Assembly (NCBI GenBank): GCA_016212215.1
Contig: JACRGV010000093.1
Location: 1-34,914 of the forward strand
DNA length: 34,914 nucleotides
Source of the DNA: Nitrospirota bacterium
Lineage (GTDB): Bacteria > Nitrospirota > 9FT-COMBO-42-15 > HDB-SIOI813
Direction of reading: 5' to 3'
This document shows, piece after piece, positions 1 to 8,244 of this stretch; the stretch's first letter is position 1, and each line of letters opens with the position of its first letter. The notes under the pieces were generated by a model, which did not search any database, was not told the DNA's origin, and was given only the letters and a program-made list of their open reading frames with translations. The position numbers were made by a program, and so were the translations under genes.

Positions 1-62
1 CGTACTTCGGCTATTTCCTCATGGGCGAATTCTCTGCCACGATATCTGACCGCCATCTCCAT
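1..62 (-). CDS. N-terminal fragment of a probable DUF4338 (DruA-like) protein, cut by window edge
   Basis: Reading leftwards from the ATG at 62, the minus strand gives MEMAVRYRGREFAHEEIAEV and then runs off the window. An in-frame TGA lies directly before this ATG, so translation starts at 62 or at the second Met at 56. The pattern RYRGREF..EEI resembles, from memory, the N-terminus of DUF4338 proteins, a family found beside or fused to transposases and including DruA of Druantia defence systems. Only about 20 residues are visible, so the family call is tentative; an IF-3-like RGRE..H match was considered but nothing upstream supports IF-3. It lies downstream of the ATPase gene, separated by about 150 bp without a recognisable gene. 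Confidence 0.4.
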   Translation of the reverse strand, partial: MEMAVRYRGREFAHEEIAEV

Positions 63-183
63 TCATCATGTTGTACCATAGATGGCAACCAGAACGCAAG
101 TAGTTTTTTCGTGTCACCACGCCTCACTGAAGGGTTACGAATAACAGTGATCATCTGTTTATAATTTCTAACTTTTGAATGTT

Positions 184-204
184 GGACAAGAATGTCCCGC
201 CTAT
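184..204. repeat. Truncated family B repeat, inverted orientation
   Basis: These 21 bases are the reverse complement of the right-hand hairpin of the family B element seen in full at 5138-5240 and inside valS (11390-11507). The remainder of the element is missing. It lies just beyond the stop codon of the ATPase gene and next to a heptamer array. Confidence 0.7.
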
Positions 205-213
205 AGCTTCCAT

Positions 214-255
214 CTAACTTCTTGCCTCTGACTTCTTGCCTCTAACTTCTAACCT
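214..255. repeat. Family C heptamer array overlapping the ATPase 3' end
   Basis: On the minus strand, 7-bp units such as GAAGTTA, GAGGCAA and GAAGTCA follow each other in phase. They encode the last residues of the ATPase (EVRGKKSEARS) and its TAG stop, so the array is coding. Confidence 0.8.
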
Positions 256-2979
256 TCGCTTTACCCATTTCTCAATCTCTACTGCAATAAAAACAACTGA
301 TGACAAAACGAGTGTAAACATTAATTCAGAAAAGGTAAGCGGCTCGGTCTTGAATACACGATTCAGGATAGGCATGTAAATTGTCGCCAGTTGGAGCAGG
401 AAGCTCAGGATTACAGTAATCAGCAGGGGTTTATTAGAAAAAATGCCGCCGGAAAACAGTGACTTGTTTTCAGATTTTATTGCCATGACATGACCGAACT
501 GGGAGAGACAGAGCACAGTAAAGACCATCGTCTGCCAGTGACCGTGTCCGGTTTTGATTGCATAAGCCTGCGTAAATAGTGTAGCCCCGCCCATTAGTAA
601 ACCGACCCAAATAATATGCTGCCACATACCACCTGAGAATAGTCCCTCATCAGGCCGCCTTGGATTTCTCTTCATCACATCACCCTCTGCCGGTTCAGTA
701 GAAAGGGCAAGGCTTGGGGCGCCGTCTGTTACAAGGTTTATCCAGAGGATATGTATGGGCAGGAGCGGTATCGGAAGTCCAAGGAAAGGCGCTAAAAATA
801 TCGTCCATATCTCTGCTGAGTTGCTTGTCAGCATATATTTAAAAAACTTTCTTATATTGTCGTATATCCTTCTTCCCTCACCTACTGCTGAGACAATAGT
901 GGCAAAATTATCATCAAGGAGAATCATGTGTGCAGACTCCTTGGAAACATCCGTACCTGTTATTCCCATTGCAATACCTATGTCAGCCCTTTTTAATGCA
1001 GGTGCATCGTTCACGCCATCCCCTGTCATTGCAACAAACTCACCCTTATCCTGCAGGCCCTTAACAATCTTGAGCTTCTGTTCAGGGGCTACCCTCGCAT
1101 ATACACTAATGTCTTCTATCTTATTTTCGAATTCATCCATTGGAAGTCTTTCAAGCCTCGGACCTGTCATCACGTCTGTGTCATCGGAGATGATTCCGAT
1201 CTTCCTCCCTATAGCCCTTGCAGTTATAGGGTGATCTCCTGTTATCATTACAGGTTTAATTCCTGCGGATTTGCATATTACAACAGCATCCTTTGCCTCA
1301 ACCCGAGGCGGGTCCATAATACCTGCAAATGCGAGAATGGTGAGATTACATTCCATACTGTCAGGCGTTATGTCTTGAGGAAGCGCATCCCATTCCCTTA
1401 TGCCGATGGCAAGCACCCTCAGCCCGTCAGCGGCCATCCTTTCACTTACCCGTATCAACTCTTCTTTATCAATATCCTTTAGGCCTGAAGACGTCAGGAT
1501 ATTCTTTGCCTTATCAATAATGACCTCTACCCCGCCTTTGGTAAAGGAAACAAAGCCATGAGATGACCCCATCCGCACCCTGCCCCTCCCACATTTATTG
1601 TCGGGGAGGGAAATTTCCTCTCCCTCAGGGAGAGGATTAAGGTGAGGGTGGGTTATCCTGTGAACCGTCGTCATGCACTTCCTGTCCGAATCAAATGGAA
1701 TCTCTGCTGTGCGTGGATAATATTTTTGAAGCTCAGTCTTTTTAAATCCTGCATTCTCTGCAGCGGAAAAAAGTGCTGTCTCTGTCGGGTCACCTGTAGT
1801 CTTCCCATTACTATCTACGGCCGCATCATTACTTAATGCCATCGCTGTCAATAGAAGATGGAGGGGCCCACCTTCCCCCTGCCCCCCTCCCGTCAAGGGA
1901 GGGGGATTTTTTGAATTTGTAAATTCCGCACTGGATAATACTTCCCCGTCTACATAAATCTCTTCAACCGACATCCTGTTCATTGTTAGGGTACCTGTCT
2001 TATCAGTACAGATATATGTCACTGAACCGAGTGCCTCTACAGCAGGAAGTTTTCTTATTAGTACGTTCTGTTTAACCAGCTTCATGGCGCCTAATGAAAG
2101 TGAAATTGTCACTACTGCCGGAAGCGCCTCGGGAATGGCCGCTACTGCAAGGCTTATTGATGTAAGAAACATCAGGATAGCAGATTCGCCTCTCAGGATA
2201 CCGACTAAAAATACTATTGCACATATAGCAATTGCTGTAATACCCAGAAGCTGCCCGACCTTCTCAAGTCGTTTTTGTAAAGGTGTTTTTACTTCCTCTT
2301 CCTCCTGAAGCATAGTTGCGATTCGCCCAAGCTCTGTCTCCATTCCGGTAGAGACAACAACACCTTTTGCACGGCCGTAACTAACCGTAGTCCCCTTGTA
2401 AGCCATGTTTCTTCTGTCTCCGAGCGGGATCATATCTTCATGTAGTTCTGATGTAGTCTTTTCAACCGGATGGGATTCTCCTGTTAATGCAGCCTCCTCT
2501 GTCTTTAGGTGGAAACTCTCCATAATCCTGATGTCAGCCGGAACTATCATACCGGCCTCTAACATTACTATGTCGCCTTTCACAATATCAGGGGAGGGAA
2601 TGGGTGTTTGCATACCCTCCCTTATAACTACTGCAGTCGGAGAGGCCATGAGCTTCAATGCCTCCATCGCCTTTTCTGCCCTGTATTCCTGAATAAAACC
2701 TATTATGGCATTGATGATAACTATCACCATGATGGCAATAGTGTCCGCTGTTTCTCCGATAATTCCTGAGACAACAGCCGCAGCAATCAGGATAATGATC
2801 ATGAAGTTTTTAAACTGATCAATAAACATCCCGACAGGCCCCTTCTTTTCCGCAGCCTTGAGTTCATTGGGACCGTTTTCAATAAGACGCCTCTTTGCCT
2901 CTTCCTGAGAAAGCCCTTCAGGATTAGAATCTAAAACCCGTAACACCTCTTCAATTGATTGCCGGTAAAATTTTTTCAT
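214..2979 (-). CDS. Cation-transporting P-type ATPase, P2A (Ca2+) type, with repeat-derived insertions
   Basis: An inner-membrane P-type ATPase of 921 residues that probably exports Ca2+. All family landmarks are visible: TGES (166-169) in the actuator domain, PEALP (283-287) in M4, the phosphorylated Asp in DKTGT (326-330), TGDHPITA and GDGVNDAP in the P domain. M5 carries SNSAE and M6 carries NLVTDG, matching the Asn/Glu and Asn/Asp ligands of both SERCA calcium sites, so Ca2+ is a better guess than Na+/K+; this remains inference. Two stretches in the nucleotide-binding domain, about 357-373 and 442-471, are translated family A repeats (Pro/Gly-rich, e.g. NPLPEGEE) and do not look like ATPase sequence. 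They lie between otherwise recognisable blocks (RKCMTTVHR before, FVSFTKGGVEVI after). The C-terminal dozen residues come from a heptamer repeat. The reading frame is intact. It is the last gene of the cluster. Confidence 0.93.
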   Translation of the reverse strand: MKKFYRQSIEEVLRVLDSNPEGLSQEEAKRRLIENGPNELKAAEKKGPVGMFIDQFKNFMIIILIAAAVVSGIIGETADTIAIMVIVIINAIIGFIQEYRAEKAMEALKLMASPTAVVIREGMQTPIPSPDIVKGDIVMLEAGMIVPADIRIMESFHLKTEEAALTGESHPVEKTTSELHEDMIPLGDRRNMAYKGTTVSYGRAKGVVVSTGMETELGRIATMLQEEEEVKTPLQKRLEKVGQLLGITAIAICAIVFLVGILRGESAILMFLTSISLAVAAIPEALPAVVTISLSLGAMKLVKQNVLIRKLPAVEALGSVTYICTDKTGTLTMNRMSVEEIYVDGEVLSSAEFTNSKNPPPLTGGGQGEGGPLHLLLTAMALSNDAAVDSNGKTTGDPTETALFSAAENAGFKKTELQKYYPRTAEIPFDSDRKCMTTVHRITHPHLNPLPEGEEISLPDNKCGRGRVRMGSSHGFVSFTKGGVEVIIDKAKNILTSSGLKDIDKEELIRVSERMAADGLRVLAIGIREWDALPQDITPDSMECNLTILAFAGIMDPPRVEAKDAVVICKSAGIKPVMITGDHPITARAIGRKIGIISDDTDVMTGPRLERLPMDEFENKIEDISVYARVAPEQKLKIVKGLQDKGEFVAMTGDGVNDAPALKRADIGIAMGITGTDVSKESAHMILLDDNFATIVSAVGEGRRIYDNIRKFFKYMLTSNSAEIWTIFLAPFLGLPIPLLPIHILWINLVTDGAPSLALSTEPAEGDVMKRNPRRPDEGLFSGGMWQHIIWVGLLMGGATLFTQAYAIKTGHGHWQTMVFTVLCLSQFGHVMAIKSENKSLFSGGIFSNKPLLITVILSFLLQLATIYMPILNRVFKTEPLTFSELMFTLVLSSVVFIAVEIEKWVKRRLEVRGKKSEARS
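1564..1655. repeat. Family A repeat (full unit) inside the ATPase gene
   Basis: Outer arms ACCCCATCCGCACCC and GGTGAGGGTGGGT enclose two inner hairpins, one of them with an altered loop. The right inner hairpin CCTCTCCCTCAGGGAGAGG matches the intergenic copies. It is read in frame as roughly residues 442-471 of the ATPase. Confidence 0.85.
1866..1908. repeat. Family A2 repeat inside the ATPase gene
   Basis: It carries the hairpin CCCCCTCCCGTCAAGGGAGG and its flank, the same subtype as the intergenic copies near 8138, 26956 and 28151. It is translated as about residues 357-373 of the ATPase (PPPLTGGGQGEGGP). Confidence 0.85.
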
Positions 2980-3047
2980 ATATGAGAAATTGTTACACTA
3001 TGCTATTAAAAAAACAAGGTCTTCGATATGGGAAAAGCTATATGCGG

Positions 3048-3069
3048 TCCCGACTGCTTTTATCGGGGA
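3048..3069. repeat. Family D hairpin between rsmE and the ATPase gene
   Basis: CCCGA at 3049-3053 and TCGGGG at 3063-3068 can pair across a short loop. Related CCCGAT...ATCGGG hairpins occur at 3955, 17453 and 18059. No T-run follows on the minus strand, so I do not call it a terminator. Confidence 0.5.
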
Positions 3070-3101
3070 TAAAGACATTCAGAGATGAGAGTGAAGTAAC
3101 A

Positions 3102-3836
3102 CTAACCCGTGAACTCATACTGCAGAATAGAAAGTGCGACTATCGGGGCTGTTTCAGTCCTGAGGATTAACTCTCCAAGTGATACCGGGATAAAGCCTGA
3201 GGATACTGCGAGTTCAACTTCTTTATCTGAGAACCCGCCTTCCGGGCCAACGAGGATAGTTACACTCTTTACTTCCCCGGCATTTCTTAAAACATCTTTT
3301 ATTCTCTTTATTTTTTCACCTTCCCATAACAGAAGGTTCAGATCACATTTTGCATAAGAGGAGAGAAAATCACGGAGGATGGCAGGTTGGGAAATATCCG
3401 GTATGTCGCGGCGGCCAGACTGTTGGGCCGCCTCAAGGGCTATCCTCTCCCAGCGAAGGTGTTTACCTTCACCGCGTTCCTTCTCAAGTTTTACTACAGA
3501 CCGTTCAGATACTACCGGCGTAATCGTGGTAACACCAAGCTCTGTTGATTTCTGAATGATAAAATCAAACTTAGGCCCTTTTGGGAGTGACTGGACTAAA
3601 TTAATATGTAACGATGTCCTTTTATCATGCTCCTCCTTACTAATAATCTCTCCGGTAAGAAGCTCCCTGCGCAGTACTGAAACTTTGATTGTGTATCCGG
3701 TTCCCTCTTCATCCACACAGGAAATTTGCTCCCCTGTTTTTATGCGGAGTGAATCACGAAGGTGATGCAATACATCACCGGTAAGCTCAATCCGGTTATC
3801 TTTTATGGAAGATTTTTTTATGAAGAAATTCGGCAA
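3102..3836 (-). CDS. rsmE: 16S rRNA (uracil1498-N3)-methyltransferase RsmE
   Basis: This SPOUT-class enzyme methylates N3 of U1498 in 16S rRNA using S-adenosylmethionine, in the cytoplasm. The 244-residue length is typical. The N-terminal part (MPNFFIKKSSI...LTGDVLHHLRDSLRIKTGE) is the PUA-like RNA-binding domain. The C-terminal part carries the knotted SAM-binding core, with LVGPEGGFSDKEV and the closing SLGELILRTETAPIVALSILQYE. The start codon at 3836 appears to be TTG with only a weak, distant AAGG upstream, so the exact start is less certain than the identity. It follows dnaJ with a repeat-filled gap of about 170 bp; this dnaJ-rsmE neighbourhood is common in bacteria. Confidence 0.95.
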   Translation of the reverse strand: MPNFFIKKSSIKDNRIELTGDVLHHLRDSLRIKTGEQISCVDEEGTGYTIKVSVLRRELLTGEIISKEEHDKRTSLHINLVQSLPKGPKFDFIIQKSTELGVTTITPVVSERSVVKLEKERGEGKHLRWERIALEAAQQSGRRDIPDISQPAILRDFLSSYAKCDLNLLLWEGEKIKRIKDVLRNAGEVKSVTILVGPEGGFSDKEVELAVSSGFIPVSLGELILRTETAPIVALSILQYEFTG

Positions 3837-3856
3837 GTGATGATAAACCTTTTACA

Positions 3857-3991
3857 CAGCTCACCCCCACCCTCACCCGGCCCCTCTCCCTGAGGGAGAT
3901 GGTGCTGAGTTTATTCCCTCCCCGCCTATTTAATATGGGGAGGGTCAGAGCCTGCCCCCGAAGTAGTAATCGGGGGGTGGGGATGGGGTTA
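3857..3991. repeat. Composite family A/D repeat between dnaJ and rsmE
   Basis: This region holds a rearranged family A copy (CACCCCCACCC, CCCTCTCCCTGAGGGAGA, CCCTCCCC with a facing GGGGAGGG) and a family D hairpin (CCCCCGA at 3955, TCGGGGG at 3970), then the outer arm GGGGTGGGGATGGGGTT. It occupies nearly the whole gap. Confidence 0.8.
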
Positions 3992-4007
3992 TTTTCAGGT
4001 GAATCCC

Positions 4008-5111
4008 TTAAAACATGTCCTTAACTTTTTTAAAAAATCCGCCGCTGTTGGAACCTGTTTCTTCGCCGGAGACTTTTGCATATTCCTCGAGCAGTTCTCT
4101 CTGTCTGTCAGAGAGTTTCTTGGGGATGTCCACGTCAACCCTTACAATCTGATCCCCAATCCCGCACCCCCTCACGTCAGCAATGCCTTTACCTTTAATT
4201 CGCAGTGTACTTCCCGGCTGTGTACCAGGTTTTATATTAAGGGTGGTATTCCCTGTAAGTGTCGGGACTTCTATATTCGCACCAAGTGTTGCCTGTACAA
4301 AACTTATTGATGCCTTACAGATTATATCGTTCCCTTCCCGCACAAAGTGCGGGTGTTCTCTGACGGAGATTACAACATACAAATCTCCGGGCGGTCCTCC
4401 ATTGACACCGCCTTCACCTTCACCTGATAACCTTAACCTCGATCCGGTCTCTACGCCAGGCGGGACTTTTAATGACAGTGTGCGTTCCCTCTGTACCCTC
4501 TTCCTGCCGCGGCATTTATCACAAGGGTCAGTAATGATACGGCCTTCACCACCGCAATGCGAACATGTCCTGCTTAGTGTAAAAAAGCCCTGTTGAATTC
4601 TTATCTGACCTGAACCTTTACATTGAGGACAAGTAGAAACCTTTGTTGAGGACTTTGCACCGGTACCATTACATGCGGTACATCCCTCCATGCGTGGGAT
4701 GTTTATCTTTTTCTCTAACCCGAAGGCCGCCTCTTCAAAGGATATTTCAATATCATATCTTAGGTCAGACCCCTTCTCTGCACGGGTTCTCCGTCTCGGG
4801 CCTCCACCGAAGAAGTCTTCAAAGATGTCTTCAAATATATCACCGAAGCCGCCTCCGCCTCCACCGAAACCTCCAAAGCCTCCGGCACCGGCAGCATGAC
4901 CGTATGTGTTATACACGTTGCGTTTCTCAGGGTCACTGAGTACCTCATAAGCCTCACTAAGTTCTTTAAACTTATCTTCAGCCTCTTTATTTCCAGGGTT
5001 TTTATCCGGATGGTATTTAATTGCAAGCTTACGGTATGCCTTTTTTAATTCATCATTTGAAGCATCGCGGCCAACCCCCAGCACTTCATAATAATCTCTC
5101 TTATCCCCCAA
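4008..5111 (-). CDS. dnaJ: Chaperone protein DnaJ (Hsp40)
   Basis: A cytoplasmic co-chaperone that delivers unfolded clients to DnaK and stimulates its ATPase. The 367 residues contain the full type I layout. The J domain (about 1-70) has the HPD motif in [10 protein letters not shown] Gly/Phe-rich linker follows (about 75-105). The zinc domain has four CxxCxGxG-type modules ([32 protein letters not shown]), and the C-terminal substrate-binding domains follow. The start at 5111 is TTG, supported by GGAG five bases upstream; no better ATG precedes the J domain. It lies downstream of dnaK across a 313-bp repeat-filled spacer, so the chaperones are probably co-transcribed but separated by elements that could modulate expression. 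Confidence 0.97.
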   Translation of the reverse strand: MGDKRDYYEVLGVGRDASNDELKKAYRKLAIKYHPDKNPGNKEAEDKFKELSEAYEVLSDPEKRNVYNTYGHAAGAGGFGGFGGGGGGFGDIFEDIFEDFFGGGPRRRTRAEKGSDLRYDIEISFEEAAFGLEKKINIPRMEGCTACNGTGAKSSTKVSTCPQCKGSGQIRIQQGFFTLSRTCSHCGGEGRIITDPCDKCRGRKRVQRERTLSLKVPPGVETGSRLRLSGEGEGGVNGGPPGDLYVVISVREHPHFVREGNDIICKASISFVQATLGANIEVPTLTGNTTLNIKPGTQPGSTLRIKGKGIADVRGCGIGDQIVRVDVDIPKKLSDRQRELLEEYAKVSGEETGSNSGGFFKKVKDMF

Positions 5112-5137
5112 AATATCTCCTCAACTGGTCACTCGAA

Positions 5138-5240
5138 AATCCCTTCCGGCGGGGTAAGAAAACCCCGCCTATCCATTTCTATGAGGATAGGCGGGACATT
5201 CTTGTCCCGCTGATTTTCATGGCCCTTTGTGAAACCCAGT
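5138..5240. repeat. Family B repeat, full copy
   Basis: It consists of AATCCCTTCCGGCGGGG, an AACCCCGCC pairing arm, ATAGGCGGGACATTCTTGTC and the tail GATTTTCATGGCCCTTTGTG. GGCGGGGT/AACCCCGCC and CGGGACATTCTTGTCCCG can each form a hairpin. By eye it is about 90% identical to the copy inside valS at 11390-11507. Confidence 0.9.
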
Positions 5241-5265
5241 TTCATCACGGTTCACCTGAAAATCT

Positions 5266-5342
5266 CCATAGCTCACCCCCGCCCTAACCCTCCCCCCTCA
5301 AGGGGGAGGGAATTATAAGACCCCCCCTCCCCTCAAGGATGT
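5266..5342. repeat. Family A2 repeat
   Basis: It begins CATAGCTCACCCCCGCCC and contains the hairpin CCCTCCCCCCTCAAGGGGG, followed by a partial second CCCCTCCCCTCAAGG. It has the same 5' signature as the copies at 8137, 26956 and 28151. Confidence 0.85.
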
Positions 5343-5353
5343 AGGATATCTTT

Positions 5354-5416
5354 TTCTTACTTCTTGCCTCTTACCTCTTACTTCTAACTATCCACTAATC
5401 ACTAATCACTATCCAC
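5354..5416. repeat. Family C array, nine 7-bp units of two word types in phase
   Basis: Nine consecutive heptamers can be laid out without gaps. Five are of the GTAAGAA type and four of the GTGATTA/GTGGATA type (minus-strand reading), all in the same 7-bp register. The array begins shortly after the dnaK stop codon. Confidence 0.85.
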
Positions 5417-5424
5417 TGTCTTTC

Positions 5425-7353
5425 CTACTTCTTCTCTTTATCCACCTCTTCAAAATCCGCATCCACTACATCTTCCTTAGGCTTCTCTCCTTCTGCATGT
5501 TCTCCTCCGGAAGGCGGGGTAAAGCCTCCGCCGGCACCACCTTCTGCACTCGCCTTTTTATACATCTCCTCAGCAAGCTTATGAGATACAGTACTCAGTT
5601 CCTGTATTGCGTTCTTTATAGTATCCACGTTATCAGACTCCATTGCCTTCTTTGTATTGTCAATGGCCGACTGGATACTGGTTTTTTCATCCTCAGAGAC
5701 CTTATCCCCAAACTCTTTCAGCGATTTCTCAACAGAATAAACCATATTGTCTGCCTCATTCTTCGCCTCAACAAGCTGTTTCTTCTTCTTATCCTCTTCA
5801 CCATGTGCCTCTGCATCCTTAACCATCTTCTTTATCTCTTCCTCAGAGAGTCCGCTTGATGCCGTAATCCTGATGGACTGTTCCTTTCCTGTAGCCTTAT
5901 CCTTTGCAGAGACATGGACAATCCCGTTTGCATCAATATCAAATGTTACCTCAATCTGAGGGATTCCCCTCGGAGCAGGAGGGATGCCCATAAGTTCAAA
6001 CATACCTAACAACTTATTATCCGAGGCCATCTCCCTCTCACCCTGATTGACCTTGATTGTAACAGCGGTCTGATTATCAACAGCAGTAGAAAATATCTGA
6101 CTCTTACGGGAAGGTATGGTTGTATTCCTCTCTATAAGTTTAGTAAAAACCCCGCCAAGCGTCTCAATCCCAAGTGAAAGCGGTGTAACATCCAGAAGAA
6201 GCACATCCTTTACCTCGCCTTTTAATACCCCTGCCTGTATTGCTGCACCGATCGCAACAACCTCATCAGGATTCACACCCCTGTGCGGTTCTTTATTGAA
6301 AAATTCCTTTACGACCTTTTGTACCATAGGCATCCTGGTCTGCCCGCCGACAAGGACTACCTCATCTATCTGATTTGTGCCGACACCGGCATCAGACAAT
6401 GCCTTACGGCATGGTTCAACAGATCCGTCCACCAAATCATCAACAAGTTGTTCCAGTTTGGCTCTGGTAAGCTTCATAGTCAGATGTTTTGGTCCGGATG
6501 CGTCTGCTGTTATAAACGGAAGGTTTATGTCGGTTTCCATTGATGATGATAATTCTATCTTCGCCTTCTCTGCCCCCTCTTTTAATCTCTGAAGGGCCAT
6601 CTTATCATTCTTCAGGTCAATGCCCTGATCTTTTTTGAATTCATCTGCAAGCCAGTCAATTATTTTCAAATCAAAGTCATCGCCGCCGAGGTATGTATTT
6701 CCGTTTGTTGATTTGACCTCAAACACACCCTCGCCTATCTCAAGTATTGATATATCAAATGTGCCGCCGCCGAGGTCATAGACTGCAATCCTTTCATCCT
6801 TCTTCCTGTCAAGGCCGTAGGCCAGTGAAGCGGCTGTCGGTTCATTGATAATCCTCAGCACCTCAAGACCGGCTATTTTCCCGGCATCCTTTGTAGCCTG
6901 CCTCTGGCTGTCATCAAAGTAAGCGGGAACTGTAATAACGGCCTCTGTTATCGTTTCTCCAAGATAATCCTCTGCTGTCTGTTTCATCTTCTGGAGAATC
7001 ATTGCAGAGATTTCAGCAGGGCTGTATACCTTCCCTCTGACCTCAACATGGGCATCACCGTTCGGTGCCTCTACAATATGATATGGAAGTTTCTTTTTCG
7101 CCCCTGAGACCTCCGGAGAATTAAATTTGCGGCCTATAAGCCTCTTTATTGAAAATATTGTGTTCTCAGGATTTGTTATTGCCTGTCTTTTTGCAATAGC
7201 CCCGACCAACCTCTCCCCCTTGTCTGTGAACGCCACGACAGAAGGTGTTGTCCTGTTTCCTTCAGCATTCGGTATGACCACAGGTTCACCGCCGGTCATT
7301 ACAGCCACACATGAATTAGTTGTCCCAAGGTCAATACCTATAACCTTTCCCAT
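5425..7353 (-). CDS. dnaK: Chaperone protein DnaK (Hsp70)
   Basis: An ATP-driven cytoplasmic chaperone that binds exposed hydrophobic segments in cooperation with DnaJ and GrpE. It has 642 residues, the normal length. The nucleotide-binding domain begins [14 protein letters not shown] (phosphate 1 loop) and has [14 protein letters not shown] (phosphate 2) and a [10 protein letters not shown] adenosine-region motif. The interdomain linker [19 protein letters not shown] is intact, followed by the substrate-binding beta domain, the helical lid and an acidic Gly-rich tail ending [13 protein letters not shown]. The ATG at 7353 has a purine-rich GGAGGAGAAAAC upstream. It sits between grpE and dnaJ, and hrcA is absent from this window. 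Confidence 0.98.
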   Translation of the reverse strand: MGKVIGIDLGTTNSCVAVMTGGEPVVIPNAEGNRTTPSVVAFTDKGERLVGAIAKRQAITNPENTIFSIKRLIGRKFNSPEVSGAKKKLPYHIVEAPNGDAHVEVRGKVYSPAEISAMILQKMKQTAEDYLGETITEAVITVPAYFDDSQRQATKDAGKIAGLEVLRIINEPTAASLAYGLDRKKDERIAVYDLGGGTFDISILEIGEGVFEVKSTNGNTYLGGDDFDLKIIDWLADEFKKDQGIDLKNDKMALQRLKEGAEKAKIELSSSMETDINLPFITADASGPKHLTMKLTRAKLEQLVDDLVDGSVEPCRKALSDAGVGTNQIDEVVLVGGQTRMPMVQKVVKEFFNKEPHRGVNPDEVVAIGAAIQAGVLKGEVKDVLLLDVTPLSLGIETLGGVFTKLIERNTTIPSRKSQIFSTAVDNQTAVTIKVNQGEREMASDNKLLGMFELMGIPPAPRGIPQIEVTFDIDANGIVHVSAKDKATGKEQSIRITASSGLSEEEIKKMVKDAEAHGEEDKKKKQLVEAKNEADNMVYSVEKSLKEFGDKVSEDEKTSIQSAIDNTKKAMESDNVDTIKNAIQELSTVSHKLAEEMYKKASAEGGAGGGFTPPSGGEHAEGEKPKEDVVDADFEEVDKEKK

Positions 7354-7415
7354 TGTTTTCTCCTCCTATTTTTTATTAAGTTAATTCCAATCCCAACATA
7401 GAAACTAACATCTCA

Positions 7416-7496
7416 GCGCCCCTCCCTATTTAATAAATCCCCCCCACCTTTGTCCTCCCCCGCCAGGGGGGAGGATATTTAGGGGCAGGGAGGGAA
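7416..7496. repeat. Divergent family A repeat between grpE and dnaK
   Basis: Outer arms GCGCCCCTCCCTATTTA and TATTTAGGGGCAGGGAGGG face each other around an inner hairpin CCTCCCCCGCCAGGGGGGAGG. The whole block can fold into one long stem. It is related to, but more diverged than, the other A copies. Confidence 0.7.
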
Positions 7497-7603
7497 GATA
7501 ATCTGAATTGTTTAGTCTTCCTCTATTTTAAGGACACACTTGCAATATTTATTAATCATCCCTAACTAAAAATTCAAGGGATTGCACCTTATCTTTTTTC
7601 AAA

Positions 7604-8137
7604 TTATTCTTTCTTTTTTGCCACACTAACAAGTGAGTGCCTTATCACCCTGTCATTCAGGATATATCCCTTACGAAATTCATCTACTATACTATTATCC
7701 TCATGGGTCTCTGACTCCACGATTGAGACCGCATGATGTTTCTCAGGATCAAATACCTCCCCGATCGTCTCAATACCTTTTACACCATACTTATCCATCA
7801 CACCCCTGAACTCTTTAAGTGTAAGGTCTAAACCATCAATCAGTGCATCAAAATCTTTTTTCTCCTTAGAGTGCTGGATTGCCCGGTCTAAATTGTCAAC
7901 CACAGTCAGTAAATCACTTAGTATCTTCTCATTTGCATATTTTACTGAATCAGCCTGTTCCCTCGCAACCCTCTTCCTGTAATTATCCATCTCAGCAAGT
8001 GCCCTGAGATACTTATCACTCATCTCTTTACATTCAGCCTCTTTCTTATTTAATGCATCTTGTAATGATTCCATAGTTTCCCCTGAAAAATCTGCTGCCT
8101 CTTCTTTCTGAATATCATCGTTATCCAACATCCCCAT
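7604..8137 (-). CDS. grpE: Nucleotide exchange factor GrpE
   Basis: It promotes ADP release from DnaK. The 177-residue protein has an acidic N-terminus (DNDDIQKEEAADFSGETMESLQDALNKKEAECKEMSDKYLRALAE is split here as the start of the long dimerising helix). The family block RALAEMDNYRKRVARE is present, as is a C-terminal beta domain with GVKGIETIGEVFDPEKHHAV and GYILNDRVIRHSLVSVAKK. Start choice: ATG 8137 or the third-codon ATG at 8131. Both are preceded by GGGAGGGTGAGCT, which belongs to a family A2 repeat, so the repeat appears to supply the ribosome-binding site. It lies between coaX and dnaK. Confidence 0.95.
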   Translation of the reverse strand: MGMLDNDDIQKEEAADFSGETMESLQDALNKKEAECKEMSDKYLRALAEMDNYRKRVAREQADSVKYANEKILSDLLTVVDNLDRAIQHSKEKKDFDALIDGLDLTLKEFRGVMDKYGVKGIETIGEVFDPEKHHAVSIVESETHEDNSIVDEFRKGYILNDRVIRHSLVSVAKKKE

Positions 8138-8183
8138 AGCTCACCCTCCCCCTACCCCCCTCCCGTCAAGGGAGGGGGAATTT
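8131..8183. repeat. Family A2 repeat upstream of grpE, supplying its RBS
   Basis: It reads CCCCATAGCTCACCCTCCCC followed by the hairpin CCCCCTCCCGTCAAGGGAGG. On the minus strand its end gives GGGAGGGTGAGCTATG, in which GAGGGTG is well placed as a Shine-Dalgarno for grpE. Confidence 0.8.
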
Positions 8184-8185
8184 CT

Positions 8186-8243
8186 TATTTCCTGCTTCTA
8201 TTTTCTTGTTTCTAACTTCTTGCTTCTTGCTTCTTACTTCAGC
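8186..8243. repeat. Family C heptamer array after coaX
   Basis: On the minus strand, GAAGTAA, GAAGCAA, GAAGCAA, GAAGTTA, GAAACAA units start within a few bases of the coaX stop codon and run towards grpE. Later units are more diverged. Confidence 0.8.
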
Positions 8244-8244
8244 G

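Larger units (their letters stand above)
5112..5424. other. 313-bp gene-free spacer between dnaK and dnaJ, filled with repeats
   Basis: I see no gene here. In + order it holds a family B element (5138-5240), a family A2 hairpin block (5266-5342) and a family C heptamer array (5354-5416). Almost nothing is left as unique sequence. I found no CIRCE-type operator and no clear promoter. Confidence 0.8.

Noticed and set aside
1-62. Edge fragment as translation initiation factor IF-3 (RGRE..H motif)
   Set aside because: An in-frame stop directly precedes the ATG, and no IF-3 N-terminal domain lies upstream; the DUF4338 N-terminus fits better.
755-2692. Several plus-strand ORFs of 64-159 codons opposite the ATPase gene
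   Set aside because: They are antisense shadows of a gene with clear P-type ATPase motifs, and none resembles a known family.
7354-8244. CIRCE or other heat-shock operator near grpE-dnaK
   Set aside because: I looked for TTAGCACTC/GAGTGCTAA in the gaps and found nothing similar; hrcA is also absent.
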